A program made the translations under genes and the position numbers. The notes under the pieces are model-generated. The model did not search any database, had not been told where the DNA came from, and saw only the letters and a list, made by a program, of their open reading frames with translations. Source: Sporomusa sphaeroides DSM 2875 (GTDB taxonomy: Bacteria; Bacillota; Negativicutes; Sporomusales; Sporomusaceae). Taken from it: a stretch of DNA of 64,000 nt. Positions 42,269-51,479 of this stretch are shown here, piece by piece. The stretch is taken from assembly GCF_001941975.2 (NCBI RefSeq), contig NZ_CP146991.1, positions 3,655,001 to 3,719,000 of the forward strand. Reading direction: 5' to 3'. Numbering within the stretch: the first letter of the stretch is position 1; the number at the start of each line of letters is the position of its first letter.

Positions 42269-43825
42269 TTATACGATCTTAGTTGTCCAGTTTTCCACAT
42301 TCCATACAGCCGTTACCCAGTCTTCATAAAAGTCCGGTTCATGAGATACGAGCAAAATAGTTCCCTTGAATTCCATCAACGCCCGTTTCAGTTCAGCTTT
42401 GGCTTCAAGGTCAAGGTGGTTGGTCGGTTCGTCCAAAACCAGCCAGTTAATATCTTTGAGCATCAGCTTGCACAGCCGGACTTTGGCACTTTCACCGCCG
42501 CTTAAGACCATCATTTGGCTGGTGATGTGCTCGTTCGTCAGACCGCAGCGGGCTAACGCCGCCCGGACTTCAAAATTGGTCAGCCCCGGGAACTCCTCCC
42601 ACACTTCCTCCATCGCCGTATTGTTATTATGGCGGCTGGATTCCTGTTCGAAATAACCCGGATAGAGATAGTCGCCCAGCATAACCTTGCCTTCAACCGG
42701 CTGAATATGACCTAACAGGGTCTTGAGCAGCGTCGACTTACCCAGACCATTGACACCCCGGATAGCCACTTTTTGCCCGCGTTCCAGCGTAATATCCACA
42801 GGCTTGGTCAGAGGCTCATCATAGCCGAGCACCAGGTTTTTGGCCTCAACAATAAAACGGCTGGGCGTCCGGGCTTCACGAAACTGGAAGGTCGGTTTGG
42901 GCTTTTCCCGCGGTTTTTCCAGTATCTCCATTTTGTCCAGACGTTTCTGGCGGCTGTTGGCCATGCCACGTGTCGCCACCCGCGCTTTGTTGCGGGCGAT
43001 AAAATCCTCCAGCCGTTCCACTTCCTGCTGCTGGCGCTCATAGGCCCGATTTTCCTGACTCTTTCTGACGGCGTACATTTGCTGGAACTGCTCATAGTCG
43101 CCGGTATAACGGGTAAGCACGCCATTTTCCACATGATAGATGACATTGACCACTTCATTTAAAAAGGGAATATCGTGAGATACCAGGATGAAGCTGTTTT
43201 CATAGTTTTTCAGATACTTTTTCAGCCATTCTATATGCTCAAAATCAAGATAGTTAGTAGGTTCGTCCAAAATAAGGATTGTGGGATTTTGCAGCAGCAG
43301 TTTGGTCAACAGTACTTTGGTACGCTGACCGCCGCTAAGATCGGCAACATCCCGGTCAAGACCAATGCTGCCTAACCCCAGGCCGTTGGCAACCTCTTCG
43401 ATTTTGGCGTCAATCATATAGAAGCCGCCGTGATCGAGCATATCCTGGAGTTCGCCCACTTCTTCCATCATTTTTTCCACTTGTTCGGGTGTGGCCTCGC
43501 CCATCTCATTGTACAGCCCCAGCATTTCCGCTTCCAGGTCAAACATGTTTTGAAAGGCTTCCCGCAGTACGTCGCGGATGGTTTTGCCTTTAGTCAAAAC
43601 CGAATGCTGGTCAAGATAACCCACAGTTACGCGGTTGGACCATTCCACTTTGCCTTCGTCAGGCGTTAACTGGCCGGTAATGATATTTAAAAAGGTGGAT
43701 TTTCCTTCGCCATTGGCGCCAATCAGGCCGACATGCTCGCCTTTTAAAAGACGAAAAGACGCCTCGGTCAGAATCGTACGGGCACCAAAACCATGTGATA
43801 CATTTTCAACAGTTAAAACACTCAT
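42269..43825 (-). CDS. ABC-F family ATPase
   Basis: 518 residues, two ABC domains on one chain and no membrane segments. Walker A GANGEGKS near 36 and GVNGLGKS near 355, signatures LSGGQ near 160 and LSGGE near 440, Walker B LILDEPTNYLDF near 180 and LVLDEPTNHLDL near 461, joined by a charged linker (near 240-320; KARVATRGMANSRQKRLDKM) that enters the ribosome in this family. It is like YkpA/YbiT translation factors; antibiotic-protection ABC-F proteins are the alternative. It stands alone, with a long inverted repeat in its upstream region. Confidence 0.9.
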   Translation of the reverse strand: MSVLTVENVSHGFGARTILTEASFRLLKGEHVGLIGANGEGKSTFLNIITGQLTPDEGKVEWSNRVTVGYLDQHSVLTKGKTIRDVLREAFQNMFDLEAEMLGLYNEMGEATPEQVEKMMEEVGELQDMLDHGGFYMIDAKIEEVANGLGLGSIGLDRDVADLSGGQRTKVLLTKLLLQNPTILILDEPTNYLDFEHIEWLKKYLKNYENSFILVSHDIPFLNEVVNVIYHVENGVLTRYTGDYEQFQQMYAVRKSQENRAYERQQQEVERLEDFIARNKARVATRGMANSRQKRLDKMEILEKPREKPKPTFQFREARTPSRFIVEAKNLVLGYDEPLTKPVDITLERGQKVAIRGVNGLGKSTLLKTLLGHIQPVEGKVMLGDYLYPGYFEQESSRHNNNTAMEEVWEEFPGLTNFEVRAALARCGLTNEHITSQMMVLSGGESAKVRLCKLMLKDINWLVLDEPTNHLDLEAKAELKRALMEFKGTILLVSHEPDFYEDWVTAVWNVENWTTKIV

Positions 43826-43862
43826 GCTTTACATACTCCTGTGCAATATTTGGCAAATACCG

Positions 43863-43928
43863 GTAGTCTGCCAAGTCTAAAGCCATAGGATGAATAAGAA
43901 CACTATGGCTTTGGGCTTGGCAGACTAC
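43863..43928. repeat. 26-bp inverted repeat upstream of the ABC-F gene
   Basis: Arms 43863-43888 and 43903-43928 pair with two wobble mismatches around a 14-base loop. It ends about 40 bases from the ABC-F start and is followed on the plus strand by TTTATTTTATC. It may be a leader hairpin of the ABC-F gene or a terminator read from the right. Confidence 0.65.
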
Positions 43929-44007
43929 TTTATTTTATCGCAAAGCTGCCGGCCCTGTCAAAACCCAATTTCACATTCCTGGTATACCACACCGGAAAAG
44001 TATTTAC

Positions 44008-44037
44008 TTGCACATGTTTACAGTTTCACGATATAAT
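44008..44037 (+). promoter_or_regulatory. Sigma-70 type promoter for putP
   Basis: TTGCAC (44008-44013), 18 bases, TATAAT (44032-44037). It lies 48 bases upstream of the putP ATG, with short ACCATATTTACC-like direct repeats in between. Confidence 0.55.
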
Positions 44038-44085
44038 TTTACCATATTTACCACATTTACCATATTGTAGAGAGGGGATATACCT

Positions 44086-45567
44086 ATGTTAGAACTGGAT
44101 AGTGGCGTCATTATTGCCTTTGTTGTTTACTTGGGTACAATGATGGCCATCGGCATCTATTACTGGCGGAAAGAACAAAATATGTCTGACTATATTTTGG
44201 GCGGCCGCCGCTTAGGTGCCTGGGTTACTTCGATGAGCGCGGAAGCCTCTGATATGAGCGGCTGGATGCTTATGGGACTGCCAGGTTATGCCTATGTGGC
44301 CGGTTTGGGGGCAGGCTGGATTGCGCTTGGCCTGATTATCGGGACCTGGGCAAACTGGCGTTTTATTGCCAAACGGCTGCGCAAATATACGGAGATTGCC
44401 AATGATTCACTGACCGTGCCTGATTATTTCCAAAACAGATTCCGGGATAATTCCCAATTGCTCCGGATTATTTCAGCGGTATTTATTCTTATTTTCTTCC
44501 TAATTTATACCTCTTCCGGTTTTGTCGCCGGCGGGAAATTGTTTAATACCGTATTTGGCATTCCTTACACCTGGGCTATGCTCCTGGGAGCTTTTGTCGT
44601 GGTATTTTACACCTTTCTTGGCGGCTTTATGGCGGTTTGCTGGACAGACTTTGTCCAGGGCGTCATGATGTTTTTTGCCATCCTGGCGGTGCCTATTACG
44701 GCTTCCTTCATGATGGGCGGTCCTGCAACCACAGCGGCGGCCTTATCCACACTCAACCCTGAAATGTTCAATCCGTTTACCACACCTGACGGCAAACCCT
44801 TGTCACTGATTGCTATTATATCGCTGCTGGCCTGGGGGCTTGGCTATTTTGGCCAGCCGCACATTTTGGTCAGATTTATGGCCATCCGGTCATCTTCACA
44901 AATCAAACAAGCCACCAATATCGCCATGACCTGGGTTATCCTGTCACTGTCGGCCGCTGTTCTGGTCGGAATGGTGGGCCGGGTATATCTAAAGCAGCCG
45001 CTGGCAGGTTCGGCGGTTGAGACGGTGTTTATGGTAATGACCCATGATCTATTTTCCAGTTTCTTTGCCGGTCTCATTCTCTCAGCCGTTTTAGCCGCCA
45101 TTATGAGCACCGCTTCCTCCCAGCTGCTGGTTACTGCCTCGGCGGTATCGCAGGATTTCTATAAAGCATTAATCCGGAAGACTGCCGACGAAAAAGAGCT
45201 TGTCTGGGTCAGCCGGCTAACAGTAGTGGGTGTTACCATAATCGCTGTACTAATCGGCTTAGACCCCAATAACTTTGTCTTAGACATGGTTGCCTATGCC
45301 TGGGCTGGTTTTGGCGCCGCGTTCGGCCCGACACTGATCCTGTCACTCTTCTGGAAGCGCATGACCCGCAATGGGGCATTGGCCGGAATTATCGTCGGCG
45401 GTATCACGGTGCTTGTCTGGAAACAGCTGGCACTGTTCGGGCTCTATGAAATCGTGCCAGGCTTTATCTTATCCGGCCTGGCTATTTATGTGGTGAGCCT
45501 CCTGGACACCCCGCCGGCCAAAGAAATAGCCGAGGAGTTTGAGTCGGTAGGCAAAAGCAATATTTAA
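44086..45567 (+). CDS. putP: Sodium/proline symporter
   Basis: 493 residues, about 13 membrane segments of the SSS family. Diagnostic blocks: DYILGGRRLGAWVTSMSAEA near 37, SDMSGWMLMGLPGYAY near 57 (Na+ site), GNWRF-like ANWRFIAKRLRKYTE near 90, WTDFVQGVMMFFA near 186 and AIMSTASSQLLVTASAVSQD near 340. It should import L-proline with Na+. It has its own promoter and is not linked to proline catabolic genes here. Confidence 0.93.
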   Translation: MLELDSGVIIAFVVYLGTMMAIGIYYWRKEQNMSDYILGGRRLGAWVTSMSAEASDMSGWMLMGLPGYAYVAGLGAGWIALGLIIGTWANWRFIAKRLRKYTEIANDSLTVPDYFQNRFRDNSQLLRIISAVFILIFFLIYTSSGFVAGGKLFNTVFGIPYTWAMLLGAFVVVFYTFLGGFMAVCWTDFVQGVMMFFAILAVPITASFMMGGPATTAAALSTLNPEMFNPFTTPDGKPLSLIAIISLLAWGLGYFGQPHILVRFMAIRSSSQIKQATNIAMTWVILSLSAAVLVGMVGRVYLKQPLAGSAVETVFMVMTHDLFSSFFAGLILSAVLAAIMSTASSQLLVTASAVSQDFYKALIRKTADEKELVWVSRLTVVGVTIIAVLIGLDPNNFVLDMVAYAWAGFGAAFGPTLILSLFWKRMTRNGALAGIIVGGITVLVWKQLALFGLYEIVPGFILSGLAIYVVSLLDTPPAKEIAEEFESVGKSNI

Positions 45568-45583
45568 AGGAGAGGTTTTACTT

Positions 45584-45697
45584 TTGGCATCGCCCCATAA
45601 GCAGAGAACCAAGTTATTAGGAGCAATGCGACGCTCGAACTTGTGTGAATCGCTTAGTTCCAAGCGGAGCGCGGAACTTCCTTTAGCTAAATTCTAG
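45584..45697 (+). CDS. Candidate 37-residue ORF downstream of putP
   Basis: TTG 45584 lies eight bases after GGAGAGG, which itself starts just after the putP stop. The product is basic (ASPHKQRTKLLGAMRRSNLC ... AELPLAKF). No family is recognised. The region also folds (AGTTCC/GGAACT), so the ORF may be accidental. Confidence 0.3.
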   Translation: MASPHKQRTKLLGAMRRSNLCESLSSKRSAELPLAKF

Positions 45698-45850
45698 GCC
45701 GGAAGGTTACGGGAGTTACCAGGTTAGCATCGTCTTTTTATCCGGGCGTCAACATCGCTAAGGCGCGGCTGGTCGTTATGCATAAGCGGAGGTTAAGCGC
45801 CAGCGTCGCAGCGTTGTATGACGGCCGGCCGCGCCGGGCCTGTGATTAGA
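45698..45850. other. GC-rich structured intergenic stretch
   Basis: About 150 bp with no gene. Nested inverted repeats are visible: GGCGC...GCGCC around 45763-45814, and CGTCAACATCGC near 45748 facing GCGTTGTATGACG near 45820. Base composition is well above its neighbours. It could encode a structured RNA or be a degenerate mobile repeat. Confidence 0.35.
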
Positions 45851-45856
45851 CCAAGA

Positions 45857-45900
45857 AAAAGCGGGATTGCTTCACAATCGTTTGAAGCAATCCCGCTTTT
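45857..45900 (-). terminator. Terminator of the amino-acid ABC transporter operon
   Basis: A perfect 18-bp stem (AAAAGCGGGATTGCTTCA and complement) with an eight-base loop, ending in T-runs on both strands. It is 22 bases after the ATPase stop and may serve both directions. Confidence 0.85.
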
Positions 45901-45921
45901 CCAATGGCTAAGCCACTCGGG

Positions 45922-46680
45922 CTATACTACTCTTTGTAAAAACGCCTGAGTCCGGGGCTGGGACGGTGAGCCGAACACCGCCTCCGGCGTTCCTTGTTCT
46001 ACAATTTCACCATTATCCATAAAGATGACACGGTTGGCTACCTCGCGGGCAAAAGCCATTTCGTGGGTAACAACAATCATGGTCATGTGCTCCTCTGCCA
46101 GCTTACGCATGGCTTTCAGCACCTCGCCGGTAAGTTCCGGGTCAAGGGCCGAGGTCGGTTCGTCAAACAGCATGATATCCGGGTTCATCGCCAGGGCTCT
46201 GGCAATGGCTACCCGTTGTTTTTGCCCGCCTGACAGCCGTGACGGGTAAACATCCCGCTTTTCGAGCAAACCTACTTTGCCCAGCAGTTCTTCAGCCTGC
46301 GGCACAATGTCTTCCCGCTTAACCCCTTGGACCGTAATCGGCGCTTCAATCAGATTCTCCAGCACTGTCAGGTGGGGAAAGAGATTGAACTGTTGAAACA
46401 CCATGCCCATCCGGCGGCAAATTCGTCTGGCCTCGGCTTCAGGCGCATAACGCACCTGACCGTCCGGACCGTTTGCCGCCAAAGTATCTCCTCCTATTTC
46501 AAGGATACCCTGGTCAATGGTTTCCAGGCGGTTGAGACAGCGCAAAAAAGTACTCTTGCCGGAGCCAGAGGGGCCGATAATAGCAATTACCTCGCCTTTG
46601 TTAACTTCCAGCGAAATGCCTTTAAGCACTTCCAGGTGATTGAATTGTTTATAAATATTCATAGCCTTAATCATGTTCAT
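45922..46680 (-). CDS. Polar amino-acid ABC transporter, ATPase subunit
   Basis: 252 residues. Walker [10 protein letters not shown] near 33, Q-loop [17 protein letters not shown] near 94, signature [16 protein letters not shown] near 148, Walker [16 protein letters not shown] near 167, His switch VVTHEM near 204. The GlnQ-type length and sequence fit uptake of polar amino acids. AGAGGT precedes the ATG. It is the third gene of a binding protein-permease-ATPase operon. Confidence 0.93.
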   Translation of the reverse strand: MNMIKAMNIYKQFNHLEVLKGISLEVNKGEVIAIIGPSGSGKSTFLRCLNRLETIDQGILEIGGDTLAANGPDGQVRYAPEAEARRICRRMGMVFQQFNLFPHLTVLENLIEAPITVQGVKREDIVPQAEELLGKVGLLEKRDVYPSRLSGGQKQRVAIARALAMNPDIMLFDEPTSALDPELTGEVLKAMRKLAEEHMTMIVVTHEMAFAREVANRVIFMDNGEIVEQGTPEAVFGSPSQPRTQAFLQRVV

Positions 46681-46692
46681 AACTACATACCT

Positions 46693-47346
46693 CTACTCGT
46701 CATATACAGCATACCGCTGCTCCAGTTTCTGAAACATCCAGGTAAGCACCAGGGTCATTAACAGATAAAACACACCGGCCACAATAAACGCCGTGGTATC
46801 AAAATCACGTTGTACAATGGCGCGGGTTGTTCTCAGCAAATCATTCATGGCCAGAACATAGATAAGCGAGGTATCTTTGACCAGGGTAATGGTTTCATTG
46901 CTCACAGGCGGCAGGACCCGTTTGATAACCTGTGGCAGGATGATCCGCTGCATGGTCTGCACATAGCTCATGCCCAGGACTCTGGCCCCTTCATATTGCC
47001 CACGGTCAATCGACTGGATGCCTGCACGGAATATCTCGGCAAAATAGGCAGCATAATTGAGAACAAAAGCCAGCAAGGCTGCCGAAAAATCCGGCAGCCT
47101 GATGCCAATATACGGCAGCAAAGGCAGACCAAAATAGATAAATAACAGCTGCAGCATCAGAGGCGTACCCCTAAACAGCCAGATATACACCCCGACGGCG
47201 CCGCTCAATACCTTAAACCGGGAAATACGGCCCAAGGCCAGGAAAAGACCAAGCGGCAGCGACAAAATTATAGTTGAGAAAAACATTTGCAGCGTTACCA
47301 CCGTGCCATCCAGCATCGGCGGTAATATGCCCAGTATATAGTCCAT
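46693..47346 (-). CDS. Polar amino-acid ABC transporter, permease subunit
   Basis: 217 residues, about five membrane helices of the HisM/GlnP type. The N-terminal ILPPMLDGTVVTLQMFF motif is typical. The EAA loop reads YEGARVLGMSYVQTMQRIIL near 140, followed by LPQVIKR, and contacts the ATPase. AAGGAAG precedes the ATG. It starts 12 bases after the binding-protein gene and ends 12 bases before the ATPase gene. Confidence 0.93.
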   Translation of the reverse strand: MDYILGILPPMLDGTVVTLQMFFSTIILSLPLGLFLALGRISRFKVLSGAVGVYIWLFRGTPLMLQLLFIYFGLPLLPYIGIRLPDFSAALLAFVLNYAAYFAEIFRAGIQSIDRGQYEGARVLGMSYVQTMQRIILPQVIKRVLPPVSNETITLVKDTSLIYVLAMNDLLRTTRAIVQRDFDTTAFIVAGVFYLLMTLVLTWMFQKLEQRYAVYDE

Positions 47347-47357
47347 GTGTTACTTCC

Positions 47358-48122
47358 TTACTTTACAATATCTTCACCAAACCACTGCTGAGAAATCTTG
47401 GCAGATGTACCATCTTTCTTCATTTCATCCAATGCTTTTTGCAGTTTGGCTGCTAATTCTTTATCATCTTTACGCAGACCCACACCATATTCCTCAGAAC
47501 CGAAATGTTCGGTGAGAACACTGTATTCACCCGGCTTTTTGGCTATGTAGTAACGGCCCACGACTTCATCCACAACAACGGCATCAAGACGTCCGGTTTT
47601 CAAATCCATGAGTGCGGCCACATTATCGCCGTACTTTTTAAGTTCTTTAAACGATTGCATGGTAGCAGCATCTTTTTCAATGGCTTCAACACTGCTGCTG
47701 CCTTCTTGGGTGCCAATCACCTTACCGGCCAGATCGGCTTTGGTTTTAACCGGTGAATTAGCCGCTACAACAATAATTTGGCGGTTTTCCATATAAGCGT
47801 TGCTAAACAGAATATTTTCTTTGCGCTTTTCGGTAATAGTCAGGCCATTCCACAGAACATCCACCCGTTTGCCGCTGAGCTCGGCTTCTTTACTGTTCCA
47901 GTCAATGGGTTTGAACTCCACTGCCACACCCATCCGCTTGGTGGCTTCTTTAGCCATATCAACATCAAAACCTACGATATTGTTTTTGTCATCACGAAAA
48001 CCCATGGGCGGAAAATTATCATCAAGGCCAACCACGATTTTTTTCTGTTCGGTTCCACCGCACCCGGCTACCAGCACACCGGCCACTAATAACACCAACA
48101 TGGCTGCAATTAATTTTTTCAC
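47358..48122 (-). CDS. Amino-acid ABC transporter substrate-binding lipoprotein
   Basis: 254 residues. A lipoprotein signal peptide ends LVAGVLVAGCGG (Cys near 21 is the lipidation site). The mature SBP_bac_3 domain shows IVVGLDDNFPPMGFRD near 30, VGFDVDMAKEATKRMG near 50, AELSGKRVDVLWNGLTI near 82 and DAVVVDEVVGRYYI near 178. The specificity is likely a polar amino acid or cystine; it cannot be fixed from sequence. The start is GTG 48122 after GGAGGAG. A long structured region lies upstream (48186-48355). Confidence 0.92.
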   Translation of the reverse strand: MKKLIAAMLVLLVAGVLVAGCGGTEQKKIVVGLDDNFPPMGFRDDKNNIVGFDVDMAKEATKRMGVAVEFKPIDWNSKEAELSGKRVDVLWNGLTITEKRKENILFSNAYMENRQIIVVAANSPVKTKADLAGKVIGTQEGSSSVEAIEKDAATMQSFKELKKYGDNVAALMDLKTGRLDAVVVDEVVGRYYIAKKPGEYSVLTEHFGSEEYGVGLRKDDKELAAKLQKALDEMKKDGTSAKISQQWFGEDIVK

Positions 48123-48185
48123 TTGTTTTACTCCTCCACTCTCCCTCTATTTGGTACCTTACGCCACCTAACTATTTGGATTATA

Positions 48186-48280
48186 TAGCAGTCTTTTTCC
48201 GTCCTGCGTCGTTGTCGTCGCCTTACATATGTCCGATATGCGCGGCTCCTCCGCCTAGCAGGGCGAAAAAATCCTTGCTA
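48186..48280. repeat. 95-bp imperfect palindromic element
   Basis: The outer arms (TAGCAGTCTTTTTCCGTCCTGC and GCAGGGCGAAAAAATCC...) pair imperfectly over about 20 bp, and a central hairpin (CATAT-GTCCG-ATATG) marks the axis near 48233. It lies between the terminator of the upstream gene and the binding-protein gene, on the leader side of the latter. It looks like a dispersed palindromic repeat or a structured leader. Confidence 0.45.
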
Positions 48281-48297
48281 TCTAATCTCAAATGTTA

Positions 48298-48355
48298 AGT
48301 ACCGCAAGGTACTGGTGGTTTGTCTGCATTTACGCTTTCAACACAGGCGAACCAC
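48298..48355 (-). other. Two further hairpins in the same leader
   Basis: AGTACC-GCAA-GGTACT (48298-48313) is a tight tetraloop hairpin. GTGGTTTGTCTG (from about 48315) pairs with CAGGCGAACCAC (ending about 48354), with wobble pairs. With the element at 48186-48280 they make this gap strongly folded on the minus strand. No known riboswitch consensus was recognised. Confidence 0.35.
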
Positions 48356-48401
48356 TGACTCTATTTTACTTTAATACATTAAAGTTTGGAAGTAATGAAA
48401 A

Positions 48402-48421
48402 GTGCCGTTTTGGTAAACGGC
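48402..48421 (-). terminator. Terminator of the QueG-like gene
   Basis: GCCGTTT and AAACGGC form a 7-bp stem, with ACTTTTCATT after it on the minus strand, about 90 bases beyond the gene. Confidence 0.45.
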
Positions 48422-48510
48422 TTTTGGTTTGTACCTAAAAATCTCTTGTTTACAAGCAAAATCGCAGAATATTGTTCTTTTAGCAAGGCACTGCCAAGAG
48501 ACGGGAATAG

Positions 48511-49275
48511 TTACACCGGCAGCGCCGCTTCACAGGGTACGGCAGTCTGGCATTTGCCACAGCCGTAACGGGGCTTGAACCGTTCTGCCATGCTGTCAAG
48601 AAACTTAGCACAAAGATCATTGTTTTTGCCGGTAGTATCAATAGCTTGCGGCGGACAGCGCTTAATACAGGCGTTGCATTTACTGCAGTACTCGTCATAG
48701 GTTTGGTACTCACGAAGCGTCGCCGCCAGGTCGGCGGTGACAATAATGCTTCCCAGCCGCCCTGCCGCACCGGCTTTGGTAATAAACGACCGGTTCAGAC
48801 TAAAAGTCCCTAAACCGGCAACAAAAGCAACATGCCGCTCCGACCAGTTGCTCTTGCGGTTAGCAACAGCATGCCGGGCGTCAATTCCCGGCGCTACCGC
48901 CTGATAGCCGGCCTGCACAAACCACTCTATCAGAAACTTGCGCAAAGCATTGTTAACCAGTTCGCCTTCAATCCGCGCATACAGCCATTCGGTTGCAGGC
49001 AGCTTCCCCTGTCTGTTGGCCTCCCGCACCTGCCGGGAAAAGGGCAGGAAATACGAAACAACCGACCGGGCGGCAGGCAGCCAGTCCCGTGGCAGCAGAT
49101 GCCGCGGCCCGACAACCTCCTCCGCCTGTAATGACGCAAATAAACTATCCTCCGCCCAGGCCACCCCCACCAGCGGCCGGTCATAAATGGCAGACAGTCC
49201 GATTTCCGCCGCAGCATTCAGCGGTGTTGCGGCAATAAATTCTGCTATCGCCTGTTCAACCGAATATCGTTGCAT
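48511..49275 (-). CDS. QueG-like double 4Fe-4S protein
   Basis: About 254 residues from ATG 49275, which follows GGGAGGGAGA; the longer frame to 49341 overlaps the lipase gene. Residues 1-170 resemble the N-terminal cobalamin-type domain of the epoxyqueuosine reductase family (WLPAARSVVSYFLPFSRQV near 65, GTFSLNRSFITKAGAAGRLG near 155). The C-terminal part holds two 4Fe-4S motifs: CSKCNACIKRCPPQAI near 200 and CGKCQTAVPCE near 243 (the second is short, with a divergent layout). True QueG is longer (about 380 residues with HEAT repeats), so this is a shorter relative with unknown substrate. Confidence 0.75.
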   Translation of the reverse strand: MQRYSVEQAIAEFIAATPLNAAAEIGLSAIYDRPLVGVAWAEDSLFASLQAEEVVGPRHLLPRDWLPAARSVVSYFLPFSRQVREANRQGKLPATEWLYARIEGELVNNALRKFLIEWFVQAGYQAVAPGIDARHAVANRKSNWSERHVAFVAGLGTFSLNRSFITKAGAAGRLGSIIVTADLAATLREYQTYDEYCSKCNACIKRCPPQAIDTTGKNNDLCAKFLDSMAERFKPRYGCGKCQTAVPCEAALPV

Positions 49276-49319
49276 GATTCTCCCTCCCGGTCTTAAGTGA
49301 CGCTCCCGGACACAGCGAC

Positions 49320-50660
49320 TCAGTCCGGTGCGTTCAGCCATTTGCCGTTATCGGCAGTCGTACCCCTGATATTATGAATAAGCGCGGTAAGCGGGGTTAG
49401 ATTATCGGTGCTTGTTGAGAAACTGGTCATATACAGGATGCTGCCGGTGGCAGTATCATACACGGTTTGATCTAAGGTAACATAATATATGTTTTTCCTT
49501 GTTTTCAACTTATGGGCACTAATTTCCGGAACTACCAGCAAATTATAGCCCAGCGCGGCAGCCTGGTCGCGCAGGGAGCTGTCAGGCACGGCGGCTGCCA
49601 GCCTGTAGCCGGGCAGCACTCGGCGGTACTCATCCCAGATGGCCTGCTGCATATACCAAAATTCCGGCTGCAGCTTTGCCGGCAGATCATTCCTGGCCGG
49701 ACTGACGTAAACCCTGGGAGCACCGGCTGCAGTCAGTTTCACAGGCAGCGTCAGCAAGCCCGCCTCTTCCGCCTGGTGGCGCTTATCGTAATATTCCTTG
49801 ATGGCGGCATCCAGATAGCTGACCATCGCATGCTGTCCCTTATGAGTAACCTCCCGAGAAGTCCAGAGGATTTCCCGTCCAAATTGTTCATAGCCGGACA
49901 AGCCCTGCAAAATCCCGGTTACCGGGTCGCCGTGAATAACCACCCGGGTTACAGGCAGCACCGGCGCAAACTGTTCGACAAAGGCCTGGCTGCCGACAGC
50001 CGGCGCACCAAAAGTGATTACCTGAATTTGTTCCGGCTGTACCCCCAGGCTTAGCAAGCGTGCACCGGCAAGGGTGGCTGCCGCCCCTCCCAGGCTGTGT
50101 CCTGTCAGGTACACTTTCCGGTCTTTATTTTCCAGCAGCAATTCACTTAACAGGCGGGGAGTGCTGTCGTCCTTGGTTGCTGCTTTGGCCTGAAAGGCTG
50201 TTTCCACATATTTATAGAAACCATGATGCACTTTGGGCACCGAGTCAGGCATATGCTTCAGCGCAGCATTGGCGGCAAACTCCTCCGGTGTGCGCCCGGC
50301 AAAATACACCTGCCCCAGCGTCAGATTGGTCTTCACATTCTTAAGCGTTTCCGTACCGGCAATTGCCAATATATATAACGGCTCTCCACCGTCTGCCGAT
50401 TCCTTTTTGGCAATCAGAAACCGGGCATCATCAATATCACCGTCTGCTATGAACGGCTGAATCTCCCAGCCTTCCTGCTCAAGATACTCATAGGAAAGAC
50501 TGCCTGTTCTGTCACTATAGATTGCCAGACAAGCCCGTGCCGCCAACAATAAGGTATGCGCCTCCTCATAGTCTTCGCCGGCTCCGGCATGGGAGGCCAG
50601 CGGCATCAGGCACCATAGCACTATCAGCAGTTTACTGATGTATATTCTCAACTGTTTCAT
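49320..50660 (-). CDS. Secreted class 3 lipase-like hydrolase
   Basis: 446 residues. A signal peptide ends LASHAGAGE near 28. The alpha/beta-hydrolase core is lipase class 3: VHHGFYKYVETAF near 145, nucleophile elbow LTGHSLGGAAATLAGARLL near 190 (Ser in GHSLGG), ITFGAPAVGSQAF near 217, and VVIHGDPVTG near 243, supplying the likely acid. The C-terminal 150 residues form an additional domain that I do not recognise. It should act outside the cytoplasm on lipid or ester substrates. Confidence 0.82.
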   Translation of the reverse strand: MKQLRIYISKLLIVLWCLMPLASHAGAGEDYEEAHTLLLAARACLAIYSDRTGSLSYEYLEQEGWEIQPFIADGDIDDARFLIAKKESADGGEPLYILAIAGTETLKNVKTNLTLGQVYFAGRTPEEFAANAALKHMPDSVPKVHHGFYKYVETAFQAKAATKDDSTPRLLSELLLENKDRKVYLTGHSLGGAAATLAGARLLSLGVQPEQIQVITFGAPAVGSQAFVEQFAPVLPVTRVVIHGDPVTGILQGLSGYEQFGREILWTSREVTHKGQHAMVSYLDAAIKEYYDKRHQAEEAGLLTLPVKLTAAGAPRVYVSPARNDLPAKLQPEFWYMQQAIWDEYRRVLPGYRLAAAVPDSSLRDQAAALGYNLLVVPEISAHKLKTRKNIYYVTLDQTVYDTATGSILYMTSFSTSTDNLTPLTALIHNIRGTTADNGKWLNAPD

Positions 50661-50766
50661 AACGTTTTTCTCCTGCGGAATGGATATACTGTTTATGTTA
50701 ACCGCCGAGTAAAACTCCCGCCCTTGCAGGCGGCGTCAGAGCTGCTTACGCTCTGCTGAAACGGGT

Positions 50767-51378
50767 TTACTTGGCGGCTTCGATGGTAATCTTTTTAATC
50801 ACAACATCTTCTACCGGCTTATCCTGAGAACCTGTCTTGACCTTGCCAATGGCGTGAACGACATCCATTCCCTCAATGACTTTGCCAAAGACGGCATGTT
50901 TGTTATCAAGCCACGGCGTGGCTGTCAGGGTGATGAAAAACTGGGAACCGCCGGTATTCGGTCCGGCATTTGCCATGGAAATAACCCCTTCGTCATGCCT
51001 GAGGTCGCGGTGGAATTCATCGGGAATTTTATAGCCGGGACCACCGGTACCGTTACCTTTCGGATCACCGCCCTGGATCATAAAATTATCGATAACGCGG
51101 TGAAAAATCAACCCATCATAGAAGCCCTTATTCACCAGGGTAATAAAATTCTGGGTGGTCTGCGGCGCCTTATCCTCAAACAGTTCCAAGCGGAAATTGC
51201 CTTTAGAGGTTTCGAACAAGGCACTACTGTTCTTCTGGGTTGTGGCTGCCGGCGCCTTAGGGGCGGGCTCTGCCGGCTTCGGTGAACCGGTATTGCTGCC
51301 GGCACAGCCAACCGTAAACAACAGTAAAAATGTCACCAACATCGCAAAAGTTACTGCATACTTCTTCACAAGTCTCAC
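50767..51378 (-). CDS. Lipoprotein cyclophilin (peptidyl-prolyl isomerase)
   Basis: 203 residues. A lipoprotein signal ([11 protein letters not shown], Cys near 25) and a Pro/Ala-rich linker ([17 protein letters not shown]) precede a cyclophilin domain (near 53-200): [59 protein letters not shown], and [18 protein letters not shown]. The catalytic Arg (FHRV) and Gln (MIQGGD) are present. It should speed folding of exported proteins at the outer face of the inner membrane. The start is the first GTG after AGGA. Confidence 0.92.
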   Translation of the reverse strand: MRLVKKYAVTFAMLVTFLLLFTVGCAGSNTGSPKPAEPAPKAPAATTQKNSSALFETSKGNFRLELFEDKAPQTTQNFITLVNKGFYDGLIFHRVIDNFMIQGGDPKGNGTGGPGYKIPDEFHRDLRHDEGVISMANAGPNTGGSQFFITLTATPWLDNKHAVFGKVIEGMDVVHAIGKVKTGSQDKPVEDVVIKKITIEAAK

Positions 51379-51479
51379 TCGCTTCCTATTTTACTATCCA
51401 GATATTAGTATACCATATCAGTCTAAATAAGTGAATCAGCAACGCACCGCCACAGAATGACGGTGCGTCTGCCGTATTT

